From the NCBI GenBank assembly GCA_030066195.1, contig JASJCB010000040.1:20204-84203 (forward strand): a stretch of 64,000 nt of DNA. The letters run 5' to 3'. Position 1 is the stretch's first letter. Each line of letters starts with the position of its first letter. Of this stretch, positions 16,421 to 28,400 are shown in pieces. Source of the DNA: Acidobacteriota bacterium (GTDB lineage: Bacteria; Acidobacteriota; Holophagae; Acanthopleuribacterales; Acanthopleuribacteraceae). The position numbers and the translations under genes were made by a program. A model generated the notes under the pieces. That model saw only the letters and a program-made list of their open reading frames with translations, did not search any database and was not told where the DNA came from.

Positions 16421-19400
16421 ATGGGCCGGTATGTGGCGAGTCCGCTGATTCTTTGGATCTTGATGACGGGATACGGTTTCTCTCCGCCCCCGCAAGAACC
16501 CGGAAATCGCGCGGTCGACCCGGTTCAGGTATGGATTAGCGACGGCCATGCGGCGGAAGCCGGCGAATCGCTGACGATCCCCGTGTTGGTGGGCCGAATT
16601 TTGGAAGCGCACCGTATTCAGTCCTTCGAGTTGGAAATCCTGTTCGACGCCGCTCTACTCGACTACACGGGTCTTCAACTGACCGGCAGCCTCATAGAAA
16701 CCTGGGACCTGGTCGTGGACAACGAACCCACTCCGGGCCGGGTGCTGATCTCGGCAGCTTCCACCGCCGGAAGCGAATTGACCGTGGATAGCGATGCGGT
16801 CTTGCTGTACCTGACCTTTGACGTACCCGGCGGTGCCGTTCCCGGCTGCACCGACCTGACCTTGGAGCCTTCCGGCTTCCAATTCAACGCGGGCGAACCG
16901 TCCGCATCCCTTTTCGACGGCGAGTTCTGCGTTGTAGCCGCACCCGCACCCTCGGCCGACCTTTCCCTGAGCGGTGAAATCTCGGCACAGACGGCATCAC
17001 CGGGCGATACCGTTACGCTGAGTTGGACGCTTACCAACCACGGACCCGATGCGGTCGGCGCGGTGACCGTAAGCGCGCCGCTGCCCGCCGCCCTGACCTA
17101 TGCGGGCGACGACGCCGGCGGCAGTTACAACGCCGGTAGCGGCGACTGGACCGTCGGCGCGCTTGCTTCCGGGAGCTCGGCCACGCTGAACCTTACCACT
17201 ACCTTCAACGGCGGCGAAGCTGTCAGCAGCGCCGAGGTAAGCGCTTCCGACACCGGCGATCCGGACTCCACGCCGGGCAACGGCAACGGCGATGAGGACG
17301 ATACCGCCGTGCTGACCGTGCGCGAACCCTCGGCCGACCTGGATCTGGCCGTCAGGGTCAGCAATACCGCGCCTTTCGAGGACGAACAGGTTACCTTTAC
17401 CTTGACGCTTACCAACCAGGGCCCCGATGCCGCGACGGATATCCAGGTCAGCGCCCCGCTTCCCAGCGGATTGGTCGGCGTGGTGCGCGGCGGCGTCTAC
17501 AGCAACGGTGTTTGGACTATTCCTGCTCTGGCCGCCGAGGCTTCGGTCACCCTGGAGATTGACGCCGTCGGCTCGACCGCCGGAAGCTACACCCTTACCG
17601 CCGAGGTGAAAACCGTCAACGAGAATGACCCGGACAGCACCCCGAACAACGACGATCCTACCGAGGACGATCGTGAAAGCACAACTGTCTTGGTGCGGCC
17701 CGCAGTAGGCGCCGTCATCCAATTCGTCAGCGGTAATATCAACGGCGAGGGCCTTACCGACAACACGCCCGTTGCTCCCGTGGGCGGCAACCCGGGCGCG
17801 ACCCTGGGCGACCGGCGCCGTCTGGCCCTGGAGCACGCCGCTTCCATCTGGGGCTCCTACCTGATCAGCGATGTCACCATCCGCGTACTGGTGGAATTCA
17901 CGGAAGGCGACTGCGACGGCGCCAATGGATTCATGATGCGCGGCACGCCCTACACCGCGAGCCGCGCCTTCTCGCCCGGTGACAGCACCTGGTATCCCAT
18001 TGCCCTGGCCAATGCGATCACCGGAATCGATCAGAACGCGCGGGAAGAAATCGTCCTCGTCATCAACAGCGCGCCCGACGACGGCGCCTGTCGCGCCGCA
18101 ACCGACTGGTACTACGGCCTGGACGCCGAACCGAACGGGGCAACTGACTTCGTGACCCAAGCCCTGGTTGAACTGGCGCGCGGCCTGGGTTTCGCGCCCA
18201 TGGTCAACGCGAGCAGCGGCGCCGAATTGAGCGGCACCGACGATATCTTCTCCAAATTCATCAAAGACAGCGTTTCGGGCAAGTTCTGGTCCGCCATGAG
18301 CAACAGCGAGCGCCTGGCTTCGGCCGCCGACCCCGACAACCTGCGCTGGACCGGAACGCGAACCCTGACTGCCGCCGCTGAACGCTTGAATGAGGGCATC
18401 CTCGGTGACGGCTTCCTGCCCATGACGGTGACCGATTTCCGCTTCGACGCGGTGGGCAGCGTTGCTCCCGATCGCTTCATGTTCAGCTTCGGCGATCTCA
18501 ACCCGGATGAAATGCTGGAAGACGGATTGACCGGCGCCAATCACGACCCGGGCCTCGCCGCCGAGGCCCTTTATGACCTGGGCTGGGTTCCGCGCCGCCA
18601 GGCCGATTTGCGCGTGGAAATGACCGTGGACAATATGGCGGCCGTTCCGTTCGAGGACATCGTCTTCACGATCACCGTCACCAACGACGGCCCCGATGAC
18701 GCGACCGAGGTGGAAGTCACCGACCTGCTGCCCGGCGGCCTCAGCTACACGAGTCATATCGCATCCACCGGTTCCTATACGCCGGGCAACGGCTTGTGGG
18801 CTGTCGGCAACCTGGCCGCCGGTGTTTCCGCCACCCTGGAACTGACCGTGGAAGTACAGCCGACCGGCCTCAAGGAAAACGTTGCCGAGGTTACCGGCGT
18901 GGAAGAGGGCGACCCGGACAGCTCGCCCGATAACGGTTTGATCGACGAGGACGACTACGCGGCCGTCAGCGTGGGCAGCGCCGACTTAAGCCTGTCCCTG
19001 ACCGCCGACAACCTCGCTCCGTCCATGGGCGACACGGTGGGCCTGACCATCACGGTCACCAACGACGGACCCGACAGCGCCACCGGCGTCGAGGTGAAAA
19101 ACCTCCTATCCACGGCCTGGCCGCCGGTCCTGGTGCACCTGGGCGACGACAGCGGCGGCAGTTATGACACTACTACCGGGAAATGGCAGGTGGGCGCGTT
19201 AGCCTCCGGCGATACCGCCGTGCTGACTATCGACGTTCGCGTGGATGCCCAAAGTCCGGTCAGCAATACCGCTCAAATTACCGCCTCGGACCTGGCCGAT
19301 CCCGATTCCACCCCCGGCAACAACGATGCCGCCGAGGACGACCAGGAAACCATCACCCTGGCCGTGCCCAACGCCGATCTCAGCCTGGCTTTTGCGCCCT

Positions 19401-22400
19401 TCACCGATTTCCCCAACCCGGGCGAGACCATCGACGTGGACCTCACGGTCAGCAATGCCGGTCCCAATACCGCGACCGGCGTCAATACCACCATTCTCAT
19501 CCCGACCGGGCTCAGCTATGTGAGTCACTCGGGGAACGGCAGCTATAGCAGCGGCTCCGGCATCTGGAACGCGGGTAATCTCAATTCCGGCGCCTCCAAG
19601 ACGCTGACCCTGACCCTTAGCGTGGACAACGGCGGCACGCGTACCCTGAGCGCCGAGATCACCAATGCCCCGGTCCTCGACCCGGACTCCGATCCCGGCA
19701 ATAACGACCCGAGCGAAGACGATATCGACACCCTGACCGTCACCACCGCCAAGGCCGATCTCAGCCTGGTGCAATCGGTTCTCAACGGCACCGCCAATGC
19801 GGGCGACGATGTCACCTTCATCCTCCAGGTCCGCAATGACGGCCCGCAAGACGCTTCCGGCGTGACCGTGCAGCACGACATCCCCGCCGCCCTGAGCTAC
19901 CAATCGCACAGCGGCCCCGGCAGTTACAGCAGCGGTAGCGGCTTGTGGACCGTGGGCGCCCTGGCTTCCGGCGCAACGGCGGAGCTTTCGGTTGTCGCTC
20001 GCGTCACCGTGGCCGGGACGCATGTCATCACGGCCGAGGTTGCCGCGTCCGACCAGGAAGATCCCGATTCCACGCCGGGCAACGGCAGCGGCGAGGACGA
20101 TTTTGCCACGGTAACCGTGGGCAAGGCCGACCTGAACCTGTCCATGACGGTTACCGAGCCCACGCCTTTTGTGGGCGACCGGATTACCTTCACCCTGACG
20201 GTAGACAACGACGGTCCCGAGGACGCTACCAATGTGGCCGTCAGTGTGGACATCGGCGACGGGCTTTCTCTCGTCGACGGTTCCCGAACCGGTTCCGTTT
20301 TCAATTGGGATGTGGGCGCCCTGGCCGCCGGCTCGGAACTCATGACCCAGTTCAGCGTGAGCGTGGACAGTATCGGCGGTAAGTTCGTGACGGCGGAGGT
20401 CTCCGCCGTCGATCACTTCGACACCGACTCTACGCCGAACAACGGCGTAATCGGCGAGGACGACCTGGCCCGTCTGCTCATTGCCCCGCGCTCCACGGGC
20501 AGCGGCGCGCGCATCGTCATCGTCAATATGGACGGGGCGGGCGAGGGCTTCAACGATCCCACCCCGGCCACGCCGGTCGGAGGCAACACGGGCGCCACCC
20601 TGGGCGAGCAACGCCTGCAAGCTTTCGAATACGCGGCCTCCTTGTGGGCGGCCAATATCAGCTCCGACGTGGTGATTCATGTCGCCGCCTGGTTCGACCC
20701 CCTGTTTTGCAGCGGCAGCGGCGCCGTATTGGGCCAGGCCGCTCCGTGGACCGTGAGCCGCGATTTCCCCAATGCGCCCAAGACGGATACCTGGTACGCG
20801 GTGGCCACCGCCAACGCTATTGCCGGTAAAGATCTCAACGGCGGTTCTCCCGAGATCTTCGCCCAGTTCAACAGCACGCTGGATTCCGGCTGCCTGGGCG
20901 GTAAGCGTTGGTACTACGGCTTCGACCGGTCCGGCGGCGGGAATTTTGACGCGGTCTCCACCATCCTGCACGAGATCGGCCACGGCTTGGGTTTCCTCAC
21001 GCTCACCCAGAGTAACGGCGCGCGCTTCTTCGGCAGGAACGACATCTACGCCTTTTTCCTGGAAGACCACAGCACCGGGCTGACCTGGGACCGCTTGACT
21101 GACGCCCAACGCGCCGCCTCCATCACCGACAGCGGCGACCTGCACTGGGTGGGTCCCAATGTGGTCGCCAATTCCGGTCACCTGAGGTCCGGCCGCCACA
21201 GCAGCGGCCACGTGGAGATGTACGCTCCCAACCCGGTGCGCCCCGGTTCCTCCACCTCCCACTTCTCTACCAGTCTTTCGCCCAACGACCTGATGGAACC
21301 CTTCGATACCGGACCCGATCACGACCTGGGGCTGACCGCAAACCTGATGCTGGACATCGGTTGGCCCGGACAACCCAAAACGGATCTTTCGGTAACGCAA
21401 ACCTTGAGCAACGCCGGCCCGGAACTGGGAGACATCGTCTCGGTCACCATCACCGTGACCAACGGGGGACCGGCCCAAACCCAAGAGGTTACCGCCCAGG
21501 TGCGCGCCGACGCGGGCCTGGTCTACCAGGGCCATAGCGGCGACGGCAGTTACACACCCGGAACCGGCGCTTGGGACATCGGCCTGATGGAACCGGGTGA
21601 CCAGGTAACCCTGACTATCGACCTGCTGGTGGACGACCTGGACCCCATGGAACACCGGGTGGAAATTACCGGCAGCACGCGGCCCGACCCGGATTCCACG
21701 CCCAACAACGGCAGTTCCGGCGAGGACGACGACAGCACGGTCACCGTGGAGCCCTTCTTCGTGGGCGTATCCGATCTCTCATTGAGCCTGGGTGTGGACA
21801 ACACCCTGCCGACCGTGTTGGATACCATCACCTACTCCGTCAGTGTAACCAACGACGGCCCCGACGTCGCGGGCGATGTCAGCGTGCTGTTCAAACTGCC
21901 CGCCGGCCTGGTTTATGTTTCCGATACCGGCGATTACAACCCCGCGAGCGGCATTTGGACCATCGGAACCCTGAATGCCGGTGCGACCGACATGATCGAC
22001 ATCAGCGTGACCGTGGCCGACGCGGGTCTCAAAACGGCAACGGCCGAGGTGTTCCTCAGCGGTTCGGACGACCCGGACTCCACCCCGGACAACCGTGACC
22101 CCGCCGAGGACGACCGGGCCGGTATCGATATCGACGCCCAACCGCTGGGCACGTCCGACCTGTCACTGGTGATGGGCATCGATGATCAGAATCCCAATCC
22201 CGACGAGACCGTCACCCTGACCGTGGATCTGGCCAACGCCGGTCCCGATACGGCCGAATCCATTGCGGTCACGGTGAACCTGCCCACGGGTTACGGGTTG
22301 ATCGGCAGCGGCGGCGACGGAACCTTCTCCGGCAACACCTGGTCGCCGGGCGATATTGCTTCCGGCGACGGCAAAACCCTGACCGTCGATTTGAGCGCGG

Positions 22401-25400
22401 GCAGTCGCGGCGAGAAGGAAGTCAAGGCCGAGGTGACCTCGGTGCTTCAGGACGATCCCGACTCCACGCCCAACAACGGCAACGCGGCCGAGGACGACTT
22501 CGACCGCCTGTTCGTCCAGGTTCCCGAGGCCGACCTGCAACTGAATATGACGGTCAGCGAACCCGTGGTCACCGTGGACGACCATGTCAGCTTCAGCCTT
22601 ACGGTCACCAACGACAACGGTCCCTTCGACGCGAGCGGGGTTTCCGTCAAGGCGCAGCTGCCTCCGGGTCTCACCTACGTCGGCCACAGCGGCGACGGCA
22701 GTTACAGCGATGATACCGCCGTCTGGACCGTGGGTGCCGTGCCCGTTGCCGGCTCCGCCTCCCTGGCGATCGAGGTTTCGGTGGACCTGCCGGGCGCCAG
22801 AACCCTGGCGGCCGAAATCCGCGCCATGGACCAGTTGGACAGCGATTCCTTGCCCAATAACGGCTCGCCGGTCGAGGACGATCGGGCCGAGGCTACCGTC
22901 ACCACGCGGGCGACCGGCGGCGCTACCATCGTTATTTTGAACGCCGACGCGGCGGGCGAGGGCTTCAACGATCCCACGCCCACCAGTCCGGTCGGCGGCA
23001 ACGACGGCGCAACCCTGGGGCAACAACGGCTCAACGCCTTCCAGCACGCGGCCGACATTTTGGGTCAGATGATCAACAGCGACGTGACCATTGTGGTGGA
23101 ATCCAACTTCGACCCCTTGACCTGTTCTTCCAGTTCCGCCGTGTTGGGCAGCGCGGGCGCCAAAAACGTTGCGCGCAACTTCCCCGGCGCGCCCGAACGC
23201 GATACCTGGTACCACATGGCCCTGGCCAATGCCATTGCCGGGAGCGACCTGAACGGCGAGACCGCCGAGATTCGCGCTCGCTTCAACAGTTCCATGGACA
23301 ACAATAACAACTGCCTCAGCGGCGCCGGCTGGTACTACGGCCTGGACGGCAATCCCGGCCGCAATATCGACCTGGTCAGCGTTCTGTTGCACGAGTTCGC
23401 CCACGGCCTGGGTTTCTCCACATTCGTCAACGGTCGCACCGGTCAGCGGTTCCTGGGTATGAACGACGTTTACATGAAGCGCCTGGAAGATCACGCTGCC
23501 GGCGGGACCTGGGACAACCTCACCGACAGCGGTCGGGCCGCTTCAGCCGTTCGCACCGGCAACCTGCATTGGATCGGTCCGCGGGTCACCGGCTCCTCCG
23601 GGGTGCTGAATGCGGGCGTTTCCAACGGGCATGTGGAGATGTACGCGCCCAATCCCTTCCGCGCGGGTTCCTCGGTAAGCCACTTCTCCACCTCGCTTTC
23701 GCCCAACGAATTGATGGAGCCCTCCTACACGGGCCCCAACCACGATCCGGGCCTGGCCCTGGCCCTGTTCGCCGACATCGGCTGGAATGCGCGTGGCAGC
23801 GCCGACCTGAGCCTGGGCTTGCAGGTGGATAACCCGGGCGCCGAACCCGGCGATACGGTCACGTTTACGCTTTCCGTCAGCAACGACGGACCCGAGGACG
23901 CGGGCGCGATCATCGTGGACGCGTTGCTGCCGCCCGGGCTCTCCTTCAGCGGCGCCGACGGTGACGGCAGTTATGACGACGGGACCGGCGAATGGACCGT
24001 GGGCACGGTTTTGGACGGCAACACCGCCGTTGTGCAGATCGAGGCCGTGGTGGGTATCGGCGTCAAAACCTTCAGCGCCGAGATCGCCGCGAGCGATACG
24101 GGCGATTCGGACAGCACGCCGGGCAACGGTCAGGCCGGCGAAGACGATTCCGCATCGGCATCGGTAGGCAGCGCGGACCTGACGGTGACCATCAGCGCCG
24201 ACGATCTGACCCCTGACGAGGGCGGCGTGGTTACCCTGACCGTGGATGTCAACAACAACGGCCCCGATCCTACCGGCGATGTCACGGTGCTGGCGCCGCT
24301 ACCCGCCGGTCTCAGCCTTTCCGCTGTCAGTCACCCCGGCTATAACGTCAACACCGGCGTATGGACCGTGGGCGACCTGAACGGCGCGCGCGCCCTGGCG
24401 TCGCTGAGCATCGAGGCCGTGGTGACCACCGCCGCGCCGGTGACCTTCGAGGCCGAGTTGATGACCGCCAACCTGAGTGATCCCGACTCGACGCCAGGGA
24501 ATGGTCAACCCGCTGAGGATGATCATGATCGGATCGTTTTGGAACCGGCGGCACAACCGAAGGCCGATCTCAGCCTGGCAATGACTGCCGACGATCCCGC
24601 GCCGTTCGTGGGCGAGCCCGTGACCCTGCGCTTTACGGCAACCAACAACGGTCCTGAAACCCCGCAATCGGTGCAGGTGACCGTGACGCTTCCCGCCGGG
24701 ATCAACCTGATCGAGCAACTGGGCGACGGCAGCTATGACCTCGGCCTGAATCGTTGGAACCCGCCTACGCTGGGACCGGGCAGCAGCGCCTCCTTCGAAC
24801 TGCTGGTTTGGGCCGAAACCGCCGGGGTGAAGGAAGTCTCCGCCGAGATTACCGGTTCAAGCCTGCCCGACCCGGACTCCGTGCCCGGCAACGGCAATGC
24901 CGCCGAGGACGATCAGGTGTCCTTGGAACTGCTGCCCAAGGTTCCGGTTACCACGGAAATCGTCATTCTCAACGCCGACGCGCCGGGTGAGGGCTTCAAC
25001 GATCCCACGCCCGCCGCGCCCGTGGGCGGCAACTCCGGCGTCACCCTGGGCGAACAACGCCTGATCGCCTTCCGCTACGCGGCCGATATCTGGGCCTCGC
25101 TGCTGGAGATCAACAGCACCGTGGTGGTGCGGGCCAAATTCGACCCCTTACAGTGCAACAGTTCTTCGGGCGTGTTGGGCGCGGCCGGACCCAACAGCGT
25201 GGAAAAAGATTTTCCGGGCGCCCCCAAATCCGGCACCTGGTACCACGCGGCCCTGGCCCACTCCATCGCGGGAACCGATTTAAACGGCGCAGATCCGGAG
25301 ATCAACGCCACCTTCAACAGTCAGATCGACAATAACGACGGTTGTATGCGCGGCACCAACTGGTACTACGGCCTGGACGCCAGACCGGGCAGCAATATCG

Positions 25401-28400
25401 ACCTGGTCAGCGTGCTGTTGCACGAGTTTGCCCACGGTTTGGGTTTCTCCACCCTGGTCAACGGTCAGACCGGCGCAACCTTCCAGGGTTTCCCCGATGT
25501 CTTCATGACCTTCCTGGAAGACCATAGTTTGAACAAAAACTGGCCCGCGCTCACCGCGACCCAACGCGCGAACAGCGCCCGCGACACCGGCGACCTGCAT
25601 TGGACCGGCGCCTCCGTGAACGCCGGCAGCGGCGCACTGACCTCCGGTACCGGCGGCGGCCACGTGGAGATGTACGCGCCCGGTAATTACGCGCCCGGTT
25701 CCTCCGTAAGCCACTTCTCCACCTCGCTTGCGCCCAACGAACTGATGGAACCCTCCTACACCGGTCCCAACCACAACCCGGGTCTGTCGGTGAACCTGAT
25801 GGAAGACCTGGGCTGGGGCGGTCGCGGTGAGGCGGATCTCAGCCTGGAAGTGACCGTCAACGATACCGCGCCAGACTTCGGCGATACCGTCACCTTCACG
25901 CTGACCCTTACCAACCACGGCCCCGACGAATTGACGAGCGCCGATATCGCGGCAGCCCTGCCGGCCGGCCTGACCTACGTCAGCGACAGCGGCGATTATA
26001 CGGCCGGTGTCTGGTCGGTCAGCGACCTGGCTTCCGGTGCAAGCGACGTGCTGACCCTATCTGCGACAGTTGCTTCCGGTAGCGCCATGACCTTCACGGG
26101 CGAGGTCTCCTTCAGCGCGGCGGCCGATCCCGATTCCACACCGGGCAACGGCGCGCCGGGCGAGGACGACCAGGGTGCCGTCACCATCGTACCCACCGGC
26201 AGCGGCACTGCCGATCTCAGTCTCACCCTGACCGTCAGCGATACCGAACCCGAGGTCGGTGCGGAGATCACCTATACCGTTACGGTCAGCAACGCGGGTC
26301 CCGATACGGCCACATCGGTCAAGGTGGTTTTGCCCCTGGACAACAGCATAACCTGGCTCAGCGACACCGGCGACTTTAACTTCGGCACCGGCATCTGGGA
26401 TGTGGGCTCGCTGACCTCCGGCGCAAGCGACACCATCGACATCACGGTGCGCGTCAACGAACAACTGCCGCTGCTTACCGTTGCCGAGGTCTTTGCGGCC
26501 GACCAGGAAGACCCGGATTCCTCGCCCAACAACGGTGAGGAAGCCGAAGACGACCGCGACAGTGTCACCGTGGTGCCCGTCCTGGTGCCGCGTGCGGACC
26601 TCAGCCTGACCGTGGATGTGGACAACGGCAATCCGCTGTTGGGCGGCCTGGTCAACTTCACCATCACCGTGCGCAACGACGGACCCGTCCTGGCCACGGG
26701 CATTCAGGTCACCGCGCACCTGCCCTTGAACCTCACCTTGATCAGCGCTTCCGGCGATTACAGCGGCGGCGTCTGGAACCTGGGCGACCTGCCCGCCGGC
26801 CAAAGCGAAGCGCTGGTAGTGCAAGTCCAGGCCAATGCGATCGGTCTCACCGCTTTCGAGGCCGAGATTACGGCGGCAAGTCCCGGCGACCCGGATTCCA
26901 CCGTCGCCAACGGCAATCCCGCTGAGGACGACCAGGACAGTGTCAACGTGGTGCCCAAATCCGGCATCGGTGCGCGCATCGTCATCCTCAATGCGGATCC
27001 TCCCGGTACCGGCTTCAACGATCCGACCCCGGTCCCGGCGGTCGGCGGCAATACCGGAACCACGTTGGGCGAGCAGCGTTTGATTGCCTTCCAATACGCG
27101 GCCGATCTGTGGGGCGCGTTGCTGCAAAGCGATGTGGACATCGTGGTTCGCGCCAACTTCGGCAACCTGACCTGTACCAGCAGCGGCGCCACCCTGGGCT
27201 CCGCCGGTCCCAAGAACGTGGCGCGTGACTTCGCCAATGCGCCGGTCGCCGGCACCTGGTATCCCATGGCGCTGGCCAATGCCCTGGCGGGGACCGACCT
27301 CAACGGCGCCGATCACGAGATCAACGCTTCCTTCAACGGTCAACTGGACAGCGCCGCCTGCCTGGGCAATGTGGGCTGGTACTACGGCCTGGACCAGAAT
27401 CCGGGTCAGAATATCGACCTGGTGACGGTGCTCATCCACGAGATGGGCCACGGCCTGGGTTTCCTATCGCTGATGAACAGCGGCGGCGTTTACTTCCAGA
27501 ACCTGCCCGACGCCTACACGCGGAACCTGGAAGATCACAGCCGCAACCGCATGCTGACGCAATTGACCCAGGGCGAGCGCGCGAGCGCCGTGGTGAACTC
27601 GGGCAATCTGCACTGGATCGGCGACAATGTAAAAGCCGCTTCCACGCACCTGACAGCCGGACGCACAAGCAGCGGCCACGTGGAAATGTTCGCGCCCAAT
27701 CCCTACCAAAGCGGCTCCTCCGTGTCGCACTACAGCAACTCGCTGGTGCCGCTGGACTTCATGCGCGCCTACTACGGCGCCGCCACCCACGAGATGGGTC
27801 TGGGCGCGGCGCTGATGTACGACATCGGCTGGGAACCGCCGTCGCGGGCGGACCTCGCACTGGCCGGCGTGGTCGACAACCCCGCGCCTTTGGCCGGGGA
27901 CACGGTTACCTTCACCCTGACCCTAGGCAACGACGGTCCCGAACCGGCCACGGGCGTGGAGGTGGCTATCTTCCTGCCGAGCGGTCTGGACTATGCGGGC
28001 GATAACGGCGGCGGCAGCTACGACAGCGGCACGGGCATCTGGACGCCCGCCGCGCTACCCAACGGCTCGGTGGTGGAACTGGAACTGTCGGTGACAGTGC
28101 TTGCCGACGGCGACAAGAGCCTGATCGCCGAGGTGGCCCTGTCCGATCAAAACGACCCGGACAGCCGGCCCGGCAACGGCGCGGCGGACGAGGACGATTA
28201 CACCCGCGTCAGTGTCGGCGAGGCCGATATCAGTCTTGACCTGGCGAGTGCCGTCAACAACGCGGTAGTGGGCGATGTGGTGCCCTTCTCGCTGTCCATT
28301 ACCAACGACGGACCCAACCCCGCTTCCGGCTTGAGCGTGGCCGTCACCCTCCCCGCCGGCTTGACCCTGGCGGCAGGCGCCCTCGATTCGGGCCTTTGGG

